Shown here one piece after another: positions 7,967 to 15,399 of a stretch of DNA of 64,000 nucleotides. Under the pieces are notes generated by a model. It saw nothing but the letters and a program-made list of their open reading frames with translations. It did not search any database and was not told the DNA's origin. Position numbers and translations under genes: made by a program. Source of the DNA: Actinobacteria bacterium HGW-Actinobacteria-1 (GTDB taxonomy: Bacteria; Actinomycetota; Coriobacteriia; Anaerosomatales; Anaerosomataceae); NCBI GenBank assembly GCA_002841355.1, contig PHFB01000003.1:62001-126000 (forward strand), given 5' to 3'. Positions within the stretch are counted from its first letter, which is position 1. The number at the start of each line of letters is the position of its first letter.

Positions 7967-8757
7967 AGGATCTCGCAGACCATCGCTTCGACCTGACGGG
8001 CCACAAGCACGTCGGCGGTCAGGCCGAGCGAGCGCGCGCCGACGCCGACCGACGCCTTTGCCAGTCGGGGCAGGTTGTTCTGCTCAGAGATATGCATCGC
8101 GACGATGGTCTTGAGCCCGTCCGATCCAAGCTTCTCGAGCGCCCGCGCTGCGCACGCATTCGAGAGGTGCCCTCGATCCGAGCGGATTCGTTCCTTCAAG
8201 AAGCGCGGGTACGGACCGGACTCGAGCATGTCGAGATCGTGATTGGCCTCCAGGCCGAGCAGATCGCAGCCGGTGATCGCGTCGACTGCCTCGGACGTAA
8301 GCACGCCTGTGTCCGTCGCGATTCCCACCCGGTGTCCGGCGAGGTCCTCGATCGCATAGCCGACGGGTTCGACAACATCGTGAGACGTACGGAAGGGGAG
8401 CACCCGAAACGCCCCCGTGCTCAGTGCTTCGCCCGCGTGTACCGTCACGACCTCCGGGACATCCGCAAGCTGCTCACGGAGCGAGCTTGCAGTCCCTCGG
8501 GTCGCGTACACCGGCACGCCGAGCGCCCGCGTGAGCACGCGCACGCCAGCCACGTGGTCGCCGTGCTCGTGGGTGACGAGCACCGCTTCGATCTCGATGT
8601 TGGCGAGTCCGGCCTCGGCGATTCGTCTGCGGACTTCGCGTGCCGACAGCCCGCAGTCGACGAGCACGCCTCGGCCGTGGTGGTACACGAGCGTCGCGTT
8701 GCCGCGGGAGCCCGATGCGAGGAAGGCGACGCCTGTCGCTGGTGAGAGAGACTGCAC
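7963..8757 (-). CDS. Metallo-beta-lactamase fold nuclease, YycJ/WalJ type
   Basis: 264 residues from a GTG at 8757; no good ribosome site is seen but no better start exists upstream of the conserved FLASGSRGNATL. Metal-binding motifs are THEHGDH (about residue 62), a second His in RTSHDV, Asp in ATDTGVL and the C-terminal AMHISEQNN. HLSN and the N-terminal SGSRGN are typical of the YycJ/WalJ branch, cytoplasmic exonuclease-like enzymes. No walRK-type two-component genes adjoin, so a cell-wall regulatory role cannot be inferred here. Confidence 0.85.
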   Translation of the reverse strand: MQSLSPATGVAFLASGSRGNATLVYHHGRGVLVDCGLSAREVRRRIAEAGLANIEIEAVLVTHEHGDHVAGVRVLTRALGVPVYATRGTASSLREQLADVPEVVTVHAGEALSTGAFRVLPFRTSHDVVEPVGYAIEDLAGHRVGIATDTGVLTSEAVDAITGCDLLGLEANHDLDMLESGPYPRFLKERIRSDRGHLSNACAARALEKLGSDGLKTIVAMHISEQNNLPRLAKASVGVGARSLGLTADVLVARQVEAMVCEIL

Positions 8758-8810
8758 TGGGGCATTGTACCGTGTGACACCGACACGGTGCTTCGGGAAT
8801 ACTCATTACG

Positions 8811-9191
8811 ATGGCAACTCCGTCGGAAGGCAAAGCGATGGCAAGCGACCGTTGGTCCCTGCGCAACATCTACCTGTACCTGGTATGCCTGATCACGCTC
8901 ATCATGATCATCGTCTCGGTGGTCAGCGTTATCCGCGCGACAGTCGAACTCGTGTATCCCGATCCGGGCTACTACTCGGTTCCGATCGAGAAGGGCGGTT
9001 CGACCGGCATGACGCAGGCCGAGATCGACGCCCAGAACGAGTCGCAGCGCAAGCAATCCCAGCGCCAGGCCGTGCTCAATCTTGTCGGCGGTGTCGCGAT
9101 GCTCGTTGTGGCCGGACCGCTCTACGCGTATCACTGGCGCAAGATCGAGACCGAGCGCCCGGTCGAAGCAACCGTGCCGCCAACCGCCTAA
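8811..9191 (+). CDS. Small two-helix membrane protein, DUF5671-like
   Basis: 126 residues if started at ATG 8811; an internal ATG at 8838, with GGAAGG 7 bases upstream, is at least as good a start and gives 117 residues beginning MASDRWSLRNIYLYL. One helix (about residues 20-45) is preceded by the aromatic YLYLVCLI stretch that recalls DUF5671 proteins. A hydrophilic loop with Gln/Ser/Lys follows, and a second helix lies near residues 88-105. No function is known. A glutaredoxin gene starts 27 bases downstream. Confidence 0.7.
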   Translation: MATPSEGKAMASDRWSLRNIYLYLVCLITLIMIIVSVVSVIRATVELVYPDPGYYSVPIEKGGSTGMTQAEIDAQNESQRKQSQRQAVLNLVGGVAMLVVAGPLYAYHWRKIETERPVEATVPPTA

Positions 9192-9218
9192 CCCAGGTTC
9201 GCCGAGAGGAGCCTCCGC

Positions 9219-9464
9219 ATGTCCGTGATGCTGTATGCGCTTTCGACCTGCCCGTACTGCCGTATGACCCGCAAGTACCTGGAAGAGAACGATGTCGATT
9301 TCGACCTGCTCGAGGTCGACCTGCTGGAGGGCGACGAGCGCACCGCAGCGATCGCGAAGGTCAAGGAGATATCGGGCGGCTCATCGTTCCCGGTCATCGT
9401 GATCGACGACGAGACGATCGTCGGCTTCAACAAGAAGCGCATCAAGGAGCTGCTCGGCCTATGA
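9219..9464 (+). CDS. Glutaredoxin-like thiol-disulfide protein
   Basis: 81 residues, ATG with GAGAGGA upstream. The active site is CPYC (residues 11-14), then the cis-Pro motif SFPVIVIDD and the GFNKKRIKELL helix expected for a glutaredoxin fold. It overlaps the next gene by ATGA, so it is co-translated with a protein carrying a ferredoxin-thioredoxin reductase catalytic domain. That suggests the glutaredoxin is the reductase's substrate or partner, which is inference. The small size and CPYC centre agree with NrdH/Grx-type reductants. Confidence 0.9.
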   Translation: MSVMLYALSTCPYCRMTRKYLEENDVDFDLLEVDLLEGDERTAAIAKVKEISGGSSFPVIVIDDETIVGFNKKRIKELLGL

Positions 9465-10129
9465 GCAAGGGCAAGCCGGTCCGCCGCCGGTTCGATGAGA
9501 GCACGACGACCGCCGACCTCCGGAAGTACATGGCGCCGTTCGCCGACAGGCTGGGCTACAAGTTCAACACGGACGACGAGTTCGTCGAAGAGGTGCTCGC
9601 CTCGGAGATCGAGATACTCGATGCGACGGGTGACGTGTTCTGTCCGTGCCGCGTGCGCACGGGCGACCCGAAGGAGGATGCCAAGATCGTCTGTCCGTGC
9701 ATCCCCTTCTACCGGGACCAATTCGCGGGGCTCAAGAAGTGCTGGTGCGGGCTGTTCATCCTCAAGGAGGTCGAGGACGGTCTCGAGCTTCTCGGCGTGA
9801 TCGAGGAGCCGACGGGCGATATCGATGTGCCGGTTTTCCGTGTCGCCGATCTTCCCGACGGGCAGATCCGTCACGTGAAGGTAGGGAAGCACGATATCGC
9901 GGTCGCGCGCGTGGGAGACGAGTTCTTCGCGCTCTCCAACGTGTGCCGTCATGCGTTCGCCCCACTTGCCGAGGGGTTCATGGACGGCTACTACGTCATG
10001 TGTCCGTGGCACGGCTGGCGATACGACGTTCGCGATGGGTCGACCGACCATCCCGGAGCGAATGTGAAGACCCACGACATCACGGTGGTGGCGGACGAGG
10101 TTCGGGTGCGGATCTCACTCGGCCGGTGA
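9461..10129 (+). CDS. Ferredoxin-thioredoxin reductase catalytic-type domain fused to a Rieske [2Fe-2S] domain
   Basis: 222 residues. Residues 20-110 carry the six-Cys pattern of the FTR beta (catalytic) subunit as CPC (61-63), CPC (78-80) and CWC (94-96); plant FTR has CPC/CPC/CHC, where four Cys bind a [4Fe-4S] cluster and two form the redox disulfide. Residues about 122-222 are a Rieske domain with Cys162-x-His164 and Cys181-x2-His184 inside CPWHGWRYD. One protein therefore appears able to hold both a 4Fe-4S and a 2Fe-2S centre. The ATG overlaps the glutaredoxin stop. The likely job is passing electrons from a ferredoxin-type donor to dithiol proteins; whether the Rieske centre is the electron entry point is inference. 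Confidence 0.9.
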   Translation: MSKGKPVRRRFDESTTTADLRKYMAPFADRLGYKFNTDDEFVEEVLASEIEILDATGDVFCPCRVRTGDPKEDAKIVCPCIPFYRDQFAGLKKCWCGLFILKEVEDGLELLGVIEEPTGDIDVPVFRVADLPDGQIRHVKVGKHDIAVARVGDEFFALSNVCRHAFAPLAEGFMDGYYVMCPWHGWRYDVRDGSTDHPGANVKTHDITVVADEVRVRISLGR

Positions 10130-10189
10130 ACGCACGTCAACCTTGGACGCACGAAAACGATTCGCAACACCAGAGAAATGCATCAGCAT

Positions 10190-10222
10190 AGCCGTCCGGA
10201 GTATGGACTCCGGACGGCTTTC
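10190..10222 (+). terminator. Intrinsic terminator after the FTR-Rieske gene
   Basis: A perfect 12-bp stem AGCCGTCCGGAG / CTCCGGACGGCT with a 6-base loop is followed by TTTCC. It closes the glutaredoxin/FTR-Rieske unit and separates it from the liv operon. Confidence 0.85.
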
Positions 10223-10241
10223 CTGAGTTGTCATTAGTCTG

Positions 10242-10268
10242 TTGCATAGAGCGGCAATGTGTTACATT
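10242..10268 (+). promoter_or_regulatory. Candidate promoter of the liv operon
   Basis: TTGCAT (10242-10247), a 15-base spacer and TACATT (10263-10268) with the TG of an extended -10 just before it. This local AT-rich stretch lies between the terminator and livJ. Spacing is short, so confidence is limited. Confidence 0.35.
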
Positions 10269-10347
10269 CCTTGAATCTCAGGCGGAGCGCGCGTCGACAT
10301 GGGGATGCCGGCACGTGCAAATGGACGTATGCGCAAAGGAGGACGGT

Positions 10348-11559
10348 ATGACCAGCAAGCGTAGGCGGTTCGTCGCCTTGGTCGCTGTTGTCGCCGCCCT
10401 GGCCCTCGTGGTCACGGGTTGTGCCAGCAAGACCGACACGGGCGGAACTGACGGCGGCGCCACTGAGGCGACTGTTGTCAAAATCGGTATCGGCGCACCG
10501 CTGACGCAGGGCGCAGTTGCCCTCGGCAAAGGTATGGAGCGCGGTGCCAACCTGGCTGTCAGCCAGGCGAACGAGGACGCTGCCGTCAAGGATCTCGGAA
10601 TCACCTTCGAGACCGTTTCCGGCGACGACCAGGGCGACCCGAAGACCGGCGTCACCGTGGCGAACCAGTTCGTCTCTGACTCCAAGCTCGTTGGCGTGAT
10701 GGGCCACCTGAACTCCGGTGTCTCGATTCCCGCTTCCAAGGTCTACAACCAGAGCAGCGTTGTTATGGTTTCTCCGGCTTCGACCAACCCGTCGCTGACC
10801 CAGAACGGTCTCGACAACGTGTTCCGCGTTTGCACCATCGACTCGGTCCAGGGCCCCTCGGGCGCCGACTCGGCGTTCAAGGACCTCGGCTTCACCAGCG
10901 CCTTCGTGGTCGATGACTCGACCCCGTACGGCACCGGTCTTGCGGATGAGTTCGCCAAGCAGTTCGCTGCTGACGGCGGCAAGGTCGTGGGTCGCGAGAA
11001 GACCGGCGACAAGGACAGCGACTTCAACGCGCTTGTCACCAAGATCAAGTCCCTGAACCCGGCCGTTGTGTACTACGGCGGCATCTACAACTCCGGCGCG
11101 CTGCTCTCCAAGCAGCTCTCTGACGCCGGCGTGACCGCCCCGCTCATGGGTGGCGACGGTCTGTACGACGGTGAGTACGTCAAGCTCGCGGGCGACGCTG
11201 CCGCCGAGGGCGACTTCTGCACCTCTGTTGGCTACCCGATCGACCAGCTGCCGAAGGGTGCCGACTTCAAGGCCGCCTTCGAGGCTGCGTACCCGGGCGA
11301 GGCCATCGCTGCGTACGACGCATACTCGTACGATGCTGCGAACGTCATCATCGAAGCCGTCAAGAAGGTTGCGGCTGACCTCGGCGCTGCCAAGGTCACC
11401 ACGCTTGAGGGCAAGAAGGCCATCATCGCCGCTGTTGCAGCGACGAACATGGAAGGTGTGACCGGCGCGGTTGCATTCGACGCCAACGGCGACACGACCA
11501 ACAAGGTCATCACGCTGTACACCGTCAAGGCTGGCGCTTGGACTGCGTACGTCAAGTAA
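10348..11559 (+). CDS. livJ: Branched-chain amino acid ABC transporter substrate-binding lipoprotein
   Basis: 403 residues from ATG 10348 with a strong AAAGGAGGA site; the longer open frame upstream has no ribosome site. A basic N-terminus and hydrophobic run end in the lipobox VVTGC, so it is membrane-anchored outside the cell. The body is a type I periplasmic-binding fold: IGIGAPLTQG, FETVSGDDQGDPKTGV, VGVMGHLNSGVSIPASKVY, then PYGTGLADEF and VYYGGIYNSGALLSKQL. It heads the liv gene set and is separated from livH by a strong hairpin. Binding of leucine/isoleucine/valine is the family expectation; related proteins bind other amides or aromatics. Confidence 0.92.
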   Translation: MTSKRRRFVALVAVVAALALVVTGCASKTDTGGTDGGATEATVVKIGIGAPLTQGAVALGKGMERGANLAVSQANEDAAVKDLGITFETVSGDDQGDPKTGVTVANQFVSDSKLVGVMGHLNSGVSIPASKVYNQSSVVMVSPASTNPSLTQNGLDNVFRVCTIDSVQGPSGADSAFKDLGFTSAFVVDDSTPYGTGLADEFAKQFAADGGKVVGREKTGDKDSDFNALVTKIKSLNPAVVYYGGIYNSGALLSKQLSDAGVTAPLMGGDGLYDGEYVKLAGDAAAEGDFCTSVGYPIDQLPKGADFKAAFEAAYPGEAIAAYDAYSYDAANVIIEAVKKVAADLGAAKVTTLEGKKAIIAAVAATNMEGVTGAVAFDANGDTTNKVITLYTVKAGAWTAYVK

Positions 11560-11595
11560 GTATCCCGTGCACCGAGTTCCTTCGTAGGATCTCAG

Positions 11596-11625
11596 CCGGG
11601 CGGGCGCCTGATGGCGCCCGCCCGG
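11596..11625 (+). terminator. Intercistronic hairpin between livJ and livH
   Basis: A perfect 13-bp GC stem CCGGGCGGGCGCC / GGCGCCCGCCCGG closed by TGAT lies 36 bases after livJ. No T-run follows, so it probably acts as a partial terminator or as a 3' stabiliser giving more binding protein than permease, the usual role of such structures after binding-protein genes. Confidence 0.7.
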
Positions 11626-11693
11626 AGCGCGTATCAACGTGATACCATCCGCGCAGTCTCTCGTGCGCAGTTCGGAAGACAGGTGATCGGTCA

Positions 11694-12644
11694 GTGTCCG
11701 GGGACGTTATAGTCCAGCAACTCGTGAATGGCATCACTCTGGGCGGCCTCTACGCCCTGATTGCCCTTGGCTACACGCTCGTCTACGGCATCATGCTCAT
11801 GATCAACTTCGCTCACAGCGAGATGTTCATGGCTGGTGGCTATGTCGGTCTGTTCGTACTGAAGGCGCTGACGAACGAGGCGTGGGTTGGCGCAGGCGCC
11901 GTCGGGTTCTTCACCGGCAGCACCATAGGTCTCATCGTATTGTTCGTGATCGTCTTCCTGGCGGCAGCGATTCTTGTGGGCATCCTTGGCGTGGTGATCG
12001 AGCGCTTTGCGTATCGCCCGCTCCGTCACGCGCCTCGCCTCGCACCGCTTATCTCGGCTATCGGCGTCTCGATCTTCCTGCAGAACGCCGTGCTTCTGTG
12101 GGTCGACAGCAAGGCACTACCGTTCCCCGCGGTCATGCCCGTCGTGACCGTCGTCAAGGTCGGCGGTGTGACTGTCAACTCGTTGCAGATCCTCATTCTT
12201 GTGACTACTCTCCTGCTGCTCGCTTTCCTGGATACGTTCGTGTCCAAGACGCGCATCGGCAAGGCAATGCGCGCCACTTCCCAGGACCGCGAAGCTGCGG
12301 GTCTCATGGGCATCGATATCAACCAGGTCATCGGACTCGCCTTCTTCATCGGGCCCGCTCTTGGTGGTATCGCTGGTGTGTTCCACGGCATGTACTACGG
12401 CTCGGTGAAGTTCGATATGGGCTTCCTGCCGGGCATGAAGTCGTTCACTGCCGCGGTTATCGGTGGTATCGGCAACCTGCGTGGGGCCATGCTCGGCGGA
12501 TTCGTCCTCGGAATCCTCGAGTCGCTTGCAGCAGGTTTCCTGAGTGCCGGTTATAAGGATGTCGTGGCATTCGCCATCCTCATCCTCGTCCTGATCTTCC
12601 GACCGGGCGGCCTGCTCGGCGAGTCCGTCGTGGAGAAGGTGTAG
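11694..12644 (+). CDS. livH: Branched-chain amino acid ABC transporter permease
   Basis: 316 residues from GTG 11694 with AGGTGA upstream. About eight membrane helices, with the LivH hallmarks NGITLGGLYALIALGYTLVYG at the N-terminus, INFAHSEMFMAGGYV, and the ATPase-contact segment starting AMRATSQDREAAGLMGIDI. It pairs with LivM, whose gene starts 3 bases later. Confidence 0.95.
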   Translation: MSGDVIVQQLVNGITLGGLYALIALGYTLVYGIMLMINFAHSEMFMAGGYVGLFVLKALTNEAWVGAGAVGFFTGSTIGLIVLFVIVFLAAAILVGILGVVIERFAYRPLRHAPRLAPLISAIGVSIFLQNAVLLWVDSKALPFPAVMPVVTVVKVGGVTVNSLQILILVTTLLLLAFLDTFVSKTRIGKAMRATSQDREAAGLMGIDINQVIGLAFFIGPALGGIAGVFHGMYYGSVKFDMGFLPGMKSFTAAVIGGIGNLRGAMLGGFVLGILESLAAGFLSAGYKDVVAFAILILVLIFRPGGLLGESVVEKV

Positions 12645-12647
12645 ACC

Positions 12648-13856
12648 ATGGGCGGAAGCAAAATGGATATCAGAACCAAGGTCTCGAGCCGCAAGGCAAC
12701 GACCAAGCAGAAGATCATCTACGCGTTGATCGCTGTGTTCATCGTACTGGTGCCGGTGATCTTCCAGGGCATCGGACAGCTCTTCCTGGTGCGCATCATG
12801 GGCGTCGTCGGCCTGTACGTCATGCTGGCTCTCGGCCTCAACATCGTGGTCGGATTCGCCGGTCTGCTCGACTTGGGGTACATCGCGTTTTACGCGATGG
12901 GCGCCTATGTCGGGGTCATCGTCGGCGATGTCATGCTCAAGACCTTCGGTGCGTCGTTCGGTCCCTGGGTGTACTTCGCCTCACTGCCGATAGCCGCGCT
13001 TGCTGCGGCGGCGACGGGCATCGCACTCGGAACGCCGGTCCTCCGGCTTCGCGGCGACTATCTGGCCATCGTCACGCTGGGCTTCGGCGAGATCGTCCGA
13101 ATCCTGATCACGAACGATGTGTTCGGTCTGACGAACGGCCCGGCAGGTCTGCCGCGCTCCGGTCAGAGCATCCCCGAGCCCTTCGGGTTGCTGTGGTTGA
13201 GGGAGCACGCTGTCTTCAGCATCGGCGACAACTTCAACTTCCAGTTCTCGAACAACCTGTACTGGTACTTCATCGCTGTACTGCTCTGTCTGCTCACCAT
13301 CTTCGTGGTGCGGCGTCTTGATGACTCGCGCCTGGGTCGCTCGTGGACCGCGATGCGCGAAGACGAAGTCGCCGCCGCGTCGGTCGGCATCAACATCACC
13401 ACTGCCAAGCTCTGGGCGTTCTCGCTCGGCGCGGTATGGGGTGGCGTCGCGGGCCTCACGTTCGCGAACTTCCAGCAGTTCGTAAGCCCGGAATCCTTCA
13501 CGTTCATGGAATCCGTGTTCGTCGTCTGCATCGTCGTGCTTGGTGGTATGGGCTCGATCCCCGGCGCCATTATCGGCGCGATCGCGATCCAGGGAATCCC
13601 GGAGCTCATCCGTGGCCTCGCACAGTCTGGAATCCTGCCGCTCGATCCTGGTCAGGCATCGCTCGTTAGCAACTATCGCTACCTGGTCTTCGGTCTCGTG
13701 ATGGTCATCATGATGGCGGTGCGACCACAGGGCATCTGGCCCTCGGCGCGCCGAGCGATGGAACTCCATCCCGATGACGAGAAGATCCAGAACGAGGAGA
13801 GCCAGTCTCTCTGGGAGGCCGAGCACAAGACGGACACGGCCGACCACGACCTGTAG
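12648..13856 (+). CDS. livM: Branched-chain amino acid ABC transporter permease
   Basis: 402 residues from ATG 12648; an in-frame ATG at 12663 with GGAAG before it would remove five residues. After a basic N-terminal stretch there are about ten hydrophobic segments. LivM features are GLNIVVGFAGLLDLGYIAFYAMGAY, LRLRGDYLAIVTLGFGEIVRI and the coupling region SWTAMREDEVAAASVGIN. The C-terminal 40 residues are hydrophilic and acidic, longer than strictly needed for a permease. Forms the transmembrane pore with LivH. Confidence 0.95.
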   Translation: MGGSKMDIRTKVSSRKATTKQKIIYALIAVFIVLVPVIFQGIGQLFLVRIMGVVGLYVMLALGLNIVVGFAGLLDLGYIAFYAMGAYVGVIVGDVMLKTFGASFGPWVYFASLPIAALAAAATGIALGTPVLRLRGDYLAIVTLGFGEIVRILITNDVFGLTNGPAGLPRSGQSIPEPFGLLWLREHAVFSIGDNFNFQFSNNLYWYFIAVLLCLLTIFVVRRLDDSRLGRSWTAMREDEVAAASVGINITTAKLWAFSLGAVWGGVAGLTFANFQQFVSPESFTFMESVFVVCIVVLGGMGSIPGAIIGAIAIQGIPELIRGLAQSGILPLDPGQASLVSNYRYLVFGLVMVIMMAVRPQGIWPSARRAMELHPDDEKIQNEESQSLWEAEHKTDTADHDL

Positions 13857-13886
13857 GGTCCCGGTACCAAGGAAGGCTTGAGAACC

Positions 13887-14669
13887 ATGGCTCTGGTAGA
13901 AGCGAAGAAGATAACGATGGCGTTCGGCGGCCTCAAGGCCCTGAGCAACGTCGATCTCAACATCGGTGAAGGCGAGATCGTTGCCCTCATCGGCCCGAAC
14001 GGTGCCGGCAAGACGACGTTCTTCAACCTCCTCACGGGCATCTACAAGCCCACCGAGGGCGAGTTGACGTTCGAAGGCACGCCGATTCCCGGCAAGAAGG
14101 CGCATCAGATCTGCGCCATGGGCATCGCCCGTACCTTCCAGAATATACGCCTCTTCGCCAACATGACGACGCTTGAGAACGTCATGGTCGGTCGGCACAT
14201 CCGCACCAACAACGGTCCGCTCGGCGCGGTGCTCCGCAGCCCGCGGTTCAAGCGCGAAGAGCAGCACACCATCGATGAGGCGCTCAATCGACTTCGGTTC
14301 GTGGGTCTTGTCGACAAGGCGAACGAACTCGCGAAGAACCTCCCCTATGGCGCCCAGCGCCGTCTGGAAATCGCGCGAGCCCTGGCGACCGAGCCGAAGC
14401 TCATCTTGCTCGACGAGCCCGCGGCCGGTATGAACCCGCAGGAGAGCGCCCAACTCACGCAGCTGGTACGCAAGATTCGTGAAGCCGGCGTGACCGTTCT
14501 GCTCATCGAGCATGATATGAAGGTCGTCATGGACATCGCCGACCGCATCTACGTGCTCGACTTCGGCGAGCTCATCGCCGAGGGACTCCCCGCAGACATC
14601 CAGCGTAACCCCAAGGTCATCGAGGCATATCTCGGCAAGGGCGCCGAAGCCATGCTGGCCCAGGCGTAA
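13887..14669 (+). CDS. livG: Branched-chain amino acid ABC transporter ATPase
   Basis: 260 residues. ATG 13887 follows GGAAGG at 10 bases. Walker A GPNGAGKTTFFNLLTG, the LivG-type signature LPYGAQRRLEIARAL (in place of LSGGQ), Walker B LILLDEPAAGMNP, and IEHDM with the switch His. The insert NVMVGRHIRTN is also typical of LivG. First of the two ATPase genes of the system. Confidence 0.95.
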   Translation: MALVEAKKITMAFGGLKALSNVDLNIGEGEIVALIGPNGAGKTTFFNLLTGIYKPTEGELTFEGTPIPGKKAHQICAMGIARTFQNIRLFANMTTLENVMVGRHIRTNNGPLGAVLRSPRFKREEQHTIDEALNRLRFVGLVDKANELAKNLPYGAQRRLEIARALATEPKLILLDEPAAGMNPQESAQLTQLVRKIREAGVTVLLIEHDMKVVMDIADRIYVLDFGELIAEGLPADIQRNPKVIEAYLGKGAEAMLAQA

Positions 14670-14683
14670 GGAAGGATTTCGAA

Positions 14684-15391
14684 GTGCTCAAGGTCGAGAA
14701 CCTCCACACACACTACGGCCAGATCGAGGCGCTCAAGGGCATCAGCCTCGAGGTCAACGATGGCGAGATCGTCACCCTGATCGGCGCGAACGGCGCCGGT
14801 AAGTCGACGACGCTCAAGACCATCTCCGGGCAGCTCGCTCCCACTGAGGGAACGGTCAGCCTCGATGGCGAGGTCGTCTCGGGAATGCTCGCCCACAAGG
14901 TCACCGAGAAGGGCATCATCCAGGTTCCCGAGGGTCGGCGCATCTTCCCGCGCATGACCGTTGCCGAGAACCTCGAGATGGGCGCGTTCCTGCGCAAAGA
15001 CGCAGAGGGCATCAAGGAGGACCTGGAGCAGGTCTTCACGCTCTTCCCGCGTCTCAAGGAGCGCATCAACCAGAAGGGCGGCACGCTTTCCGGTGGCGAG
15101 CAGCAGATGCTGGCTATGGGCCGTGGCATCATGGCTCGCCCGAAGCTGCTCATGCTTGACGAGCCGTCCATGGGACTTGCACCGGTCGTCGTTGAGACGA
15201 TCTTCGAGATCATCGAGCGGCTCAACAAGGAGGGCATCACGATCCTGCTTGTAGAGCAGAACGCGGCCATGGCGCTCTCCGTCGCTCACCGGGGCTACGT
15301 CCTCGAAGTGGGATCGATCGCGCTTGAGGGTCCCGGCAAGGAGCTGCTCCACAACGAGCAGGTCCGCAAGACCTACCTCGGCGAGTCGTAG
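14684..15391 (+). CDS. livF: Branched-chain amino acid ABC transporter ATPase
   Basis: 235 residues from GTG 14684 with AAGGAAGGA upstream. Walker A GANGAGKSTTLKTISG, PEGRRIFPRMTVAENLEMG (a LivF marker), signature LSGGEQQMLAMGRG, Walker B LLMLDEPSMGLAP and VEQNAAMAL. Last gene of the liv set; an intrinsic terminator follows 20 bases after the stop. Confidence 0.95.
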   Translation: MLKVENLHTHYGQIEALKGISLEVNDGEIVTLIGANGAGKSTTLKTISGQLAPTEGTVSLDGEVVSGMLAHKVTEKGIIQVPEGRRIFPRMTVAENLEMGAFLRKDAEGIKEDLEQVFTLFPRLKERINQKGGTLSGGEQQMLAMGRGIMARPKLLMLDEPSMGLAPVVVETIFEIIERLNKEGITILLVEQNAAMALSVAHRGYVLEVGSIALEGPGKELLHNEQVRKTYLGES

Positions 15392-15399
15392 TCCAAGAG

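Noticed and set aside
8417-9460. Open frame extending far upstream of the FTR-Rieske protein
   Set aside because: The upstream part lies opposite the metallohydrolase and over two other genes. The ATG at 9461 in an ATGA overlap is the real start.
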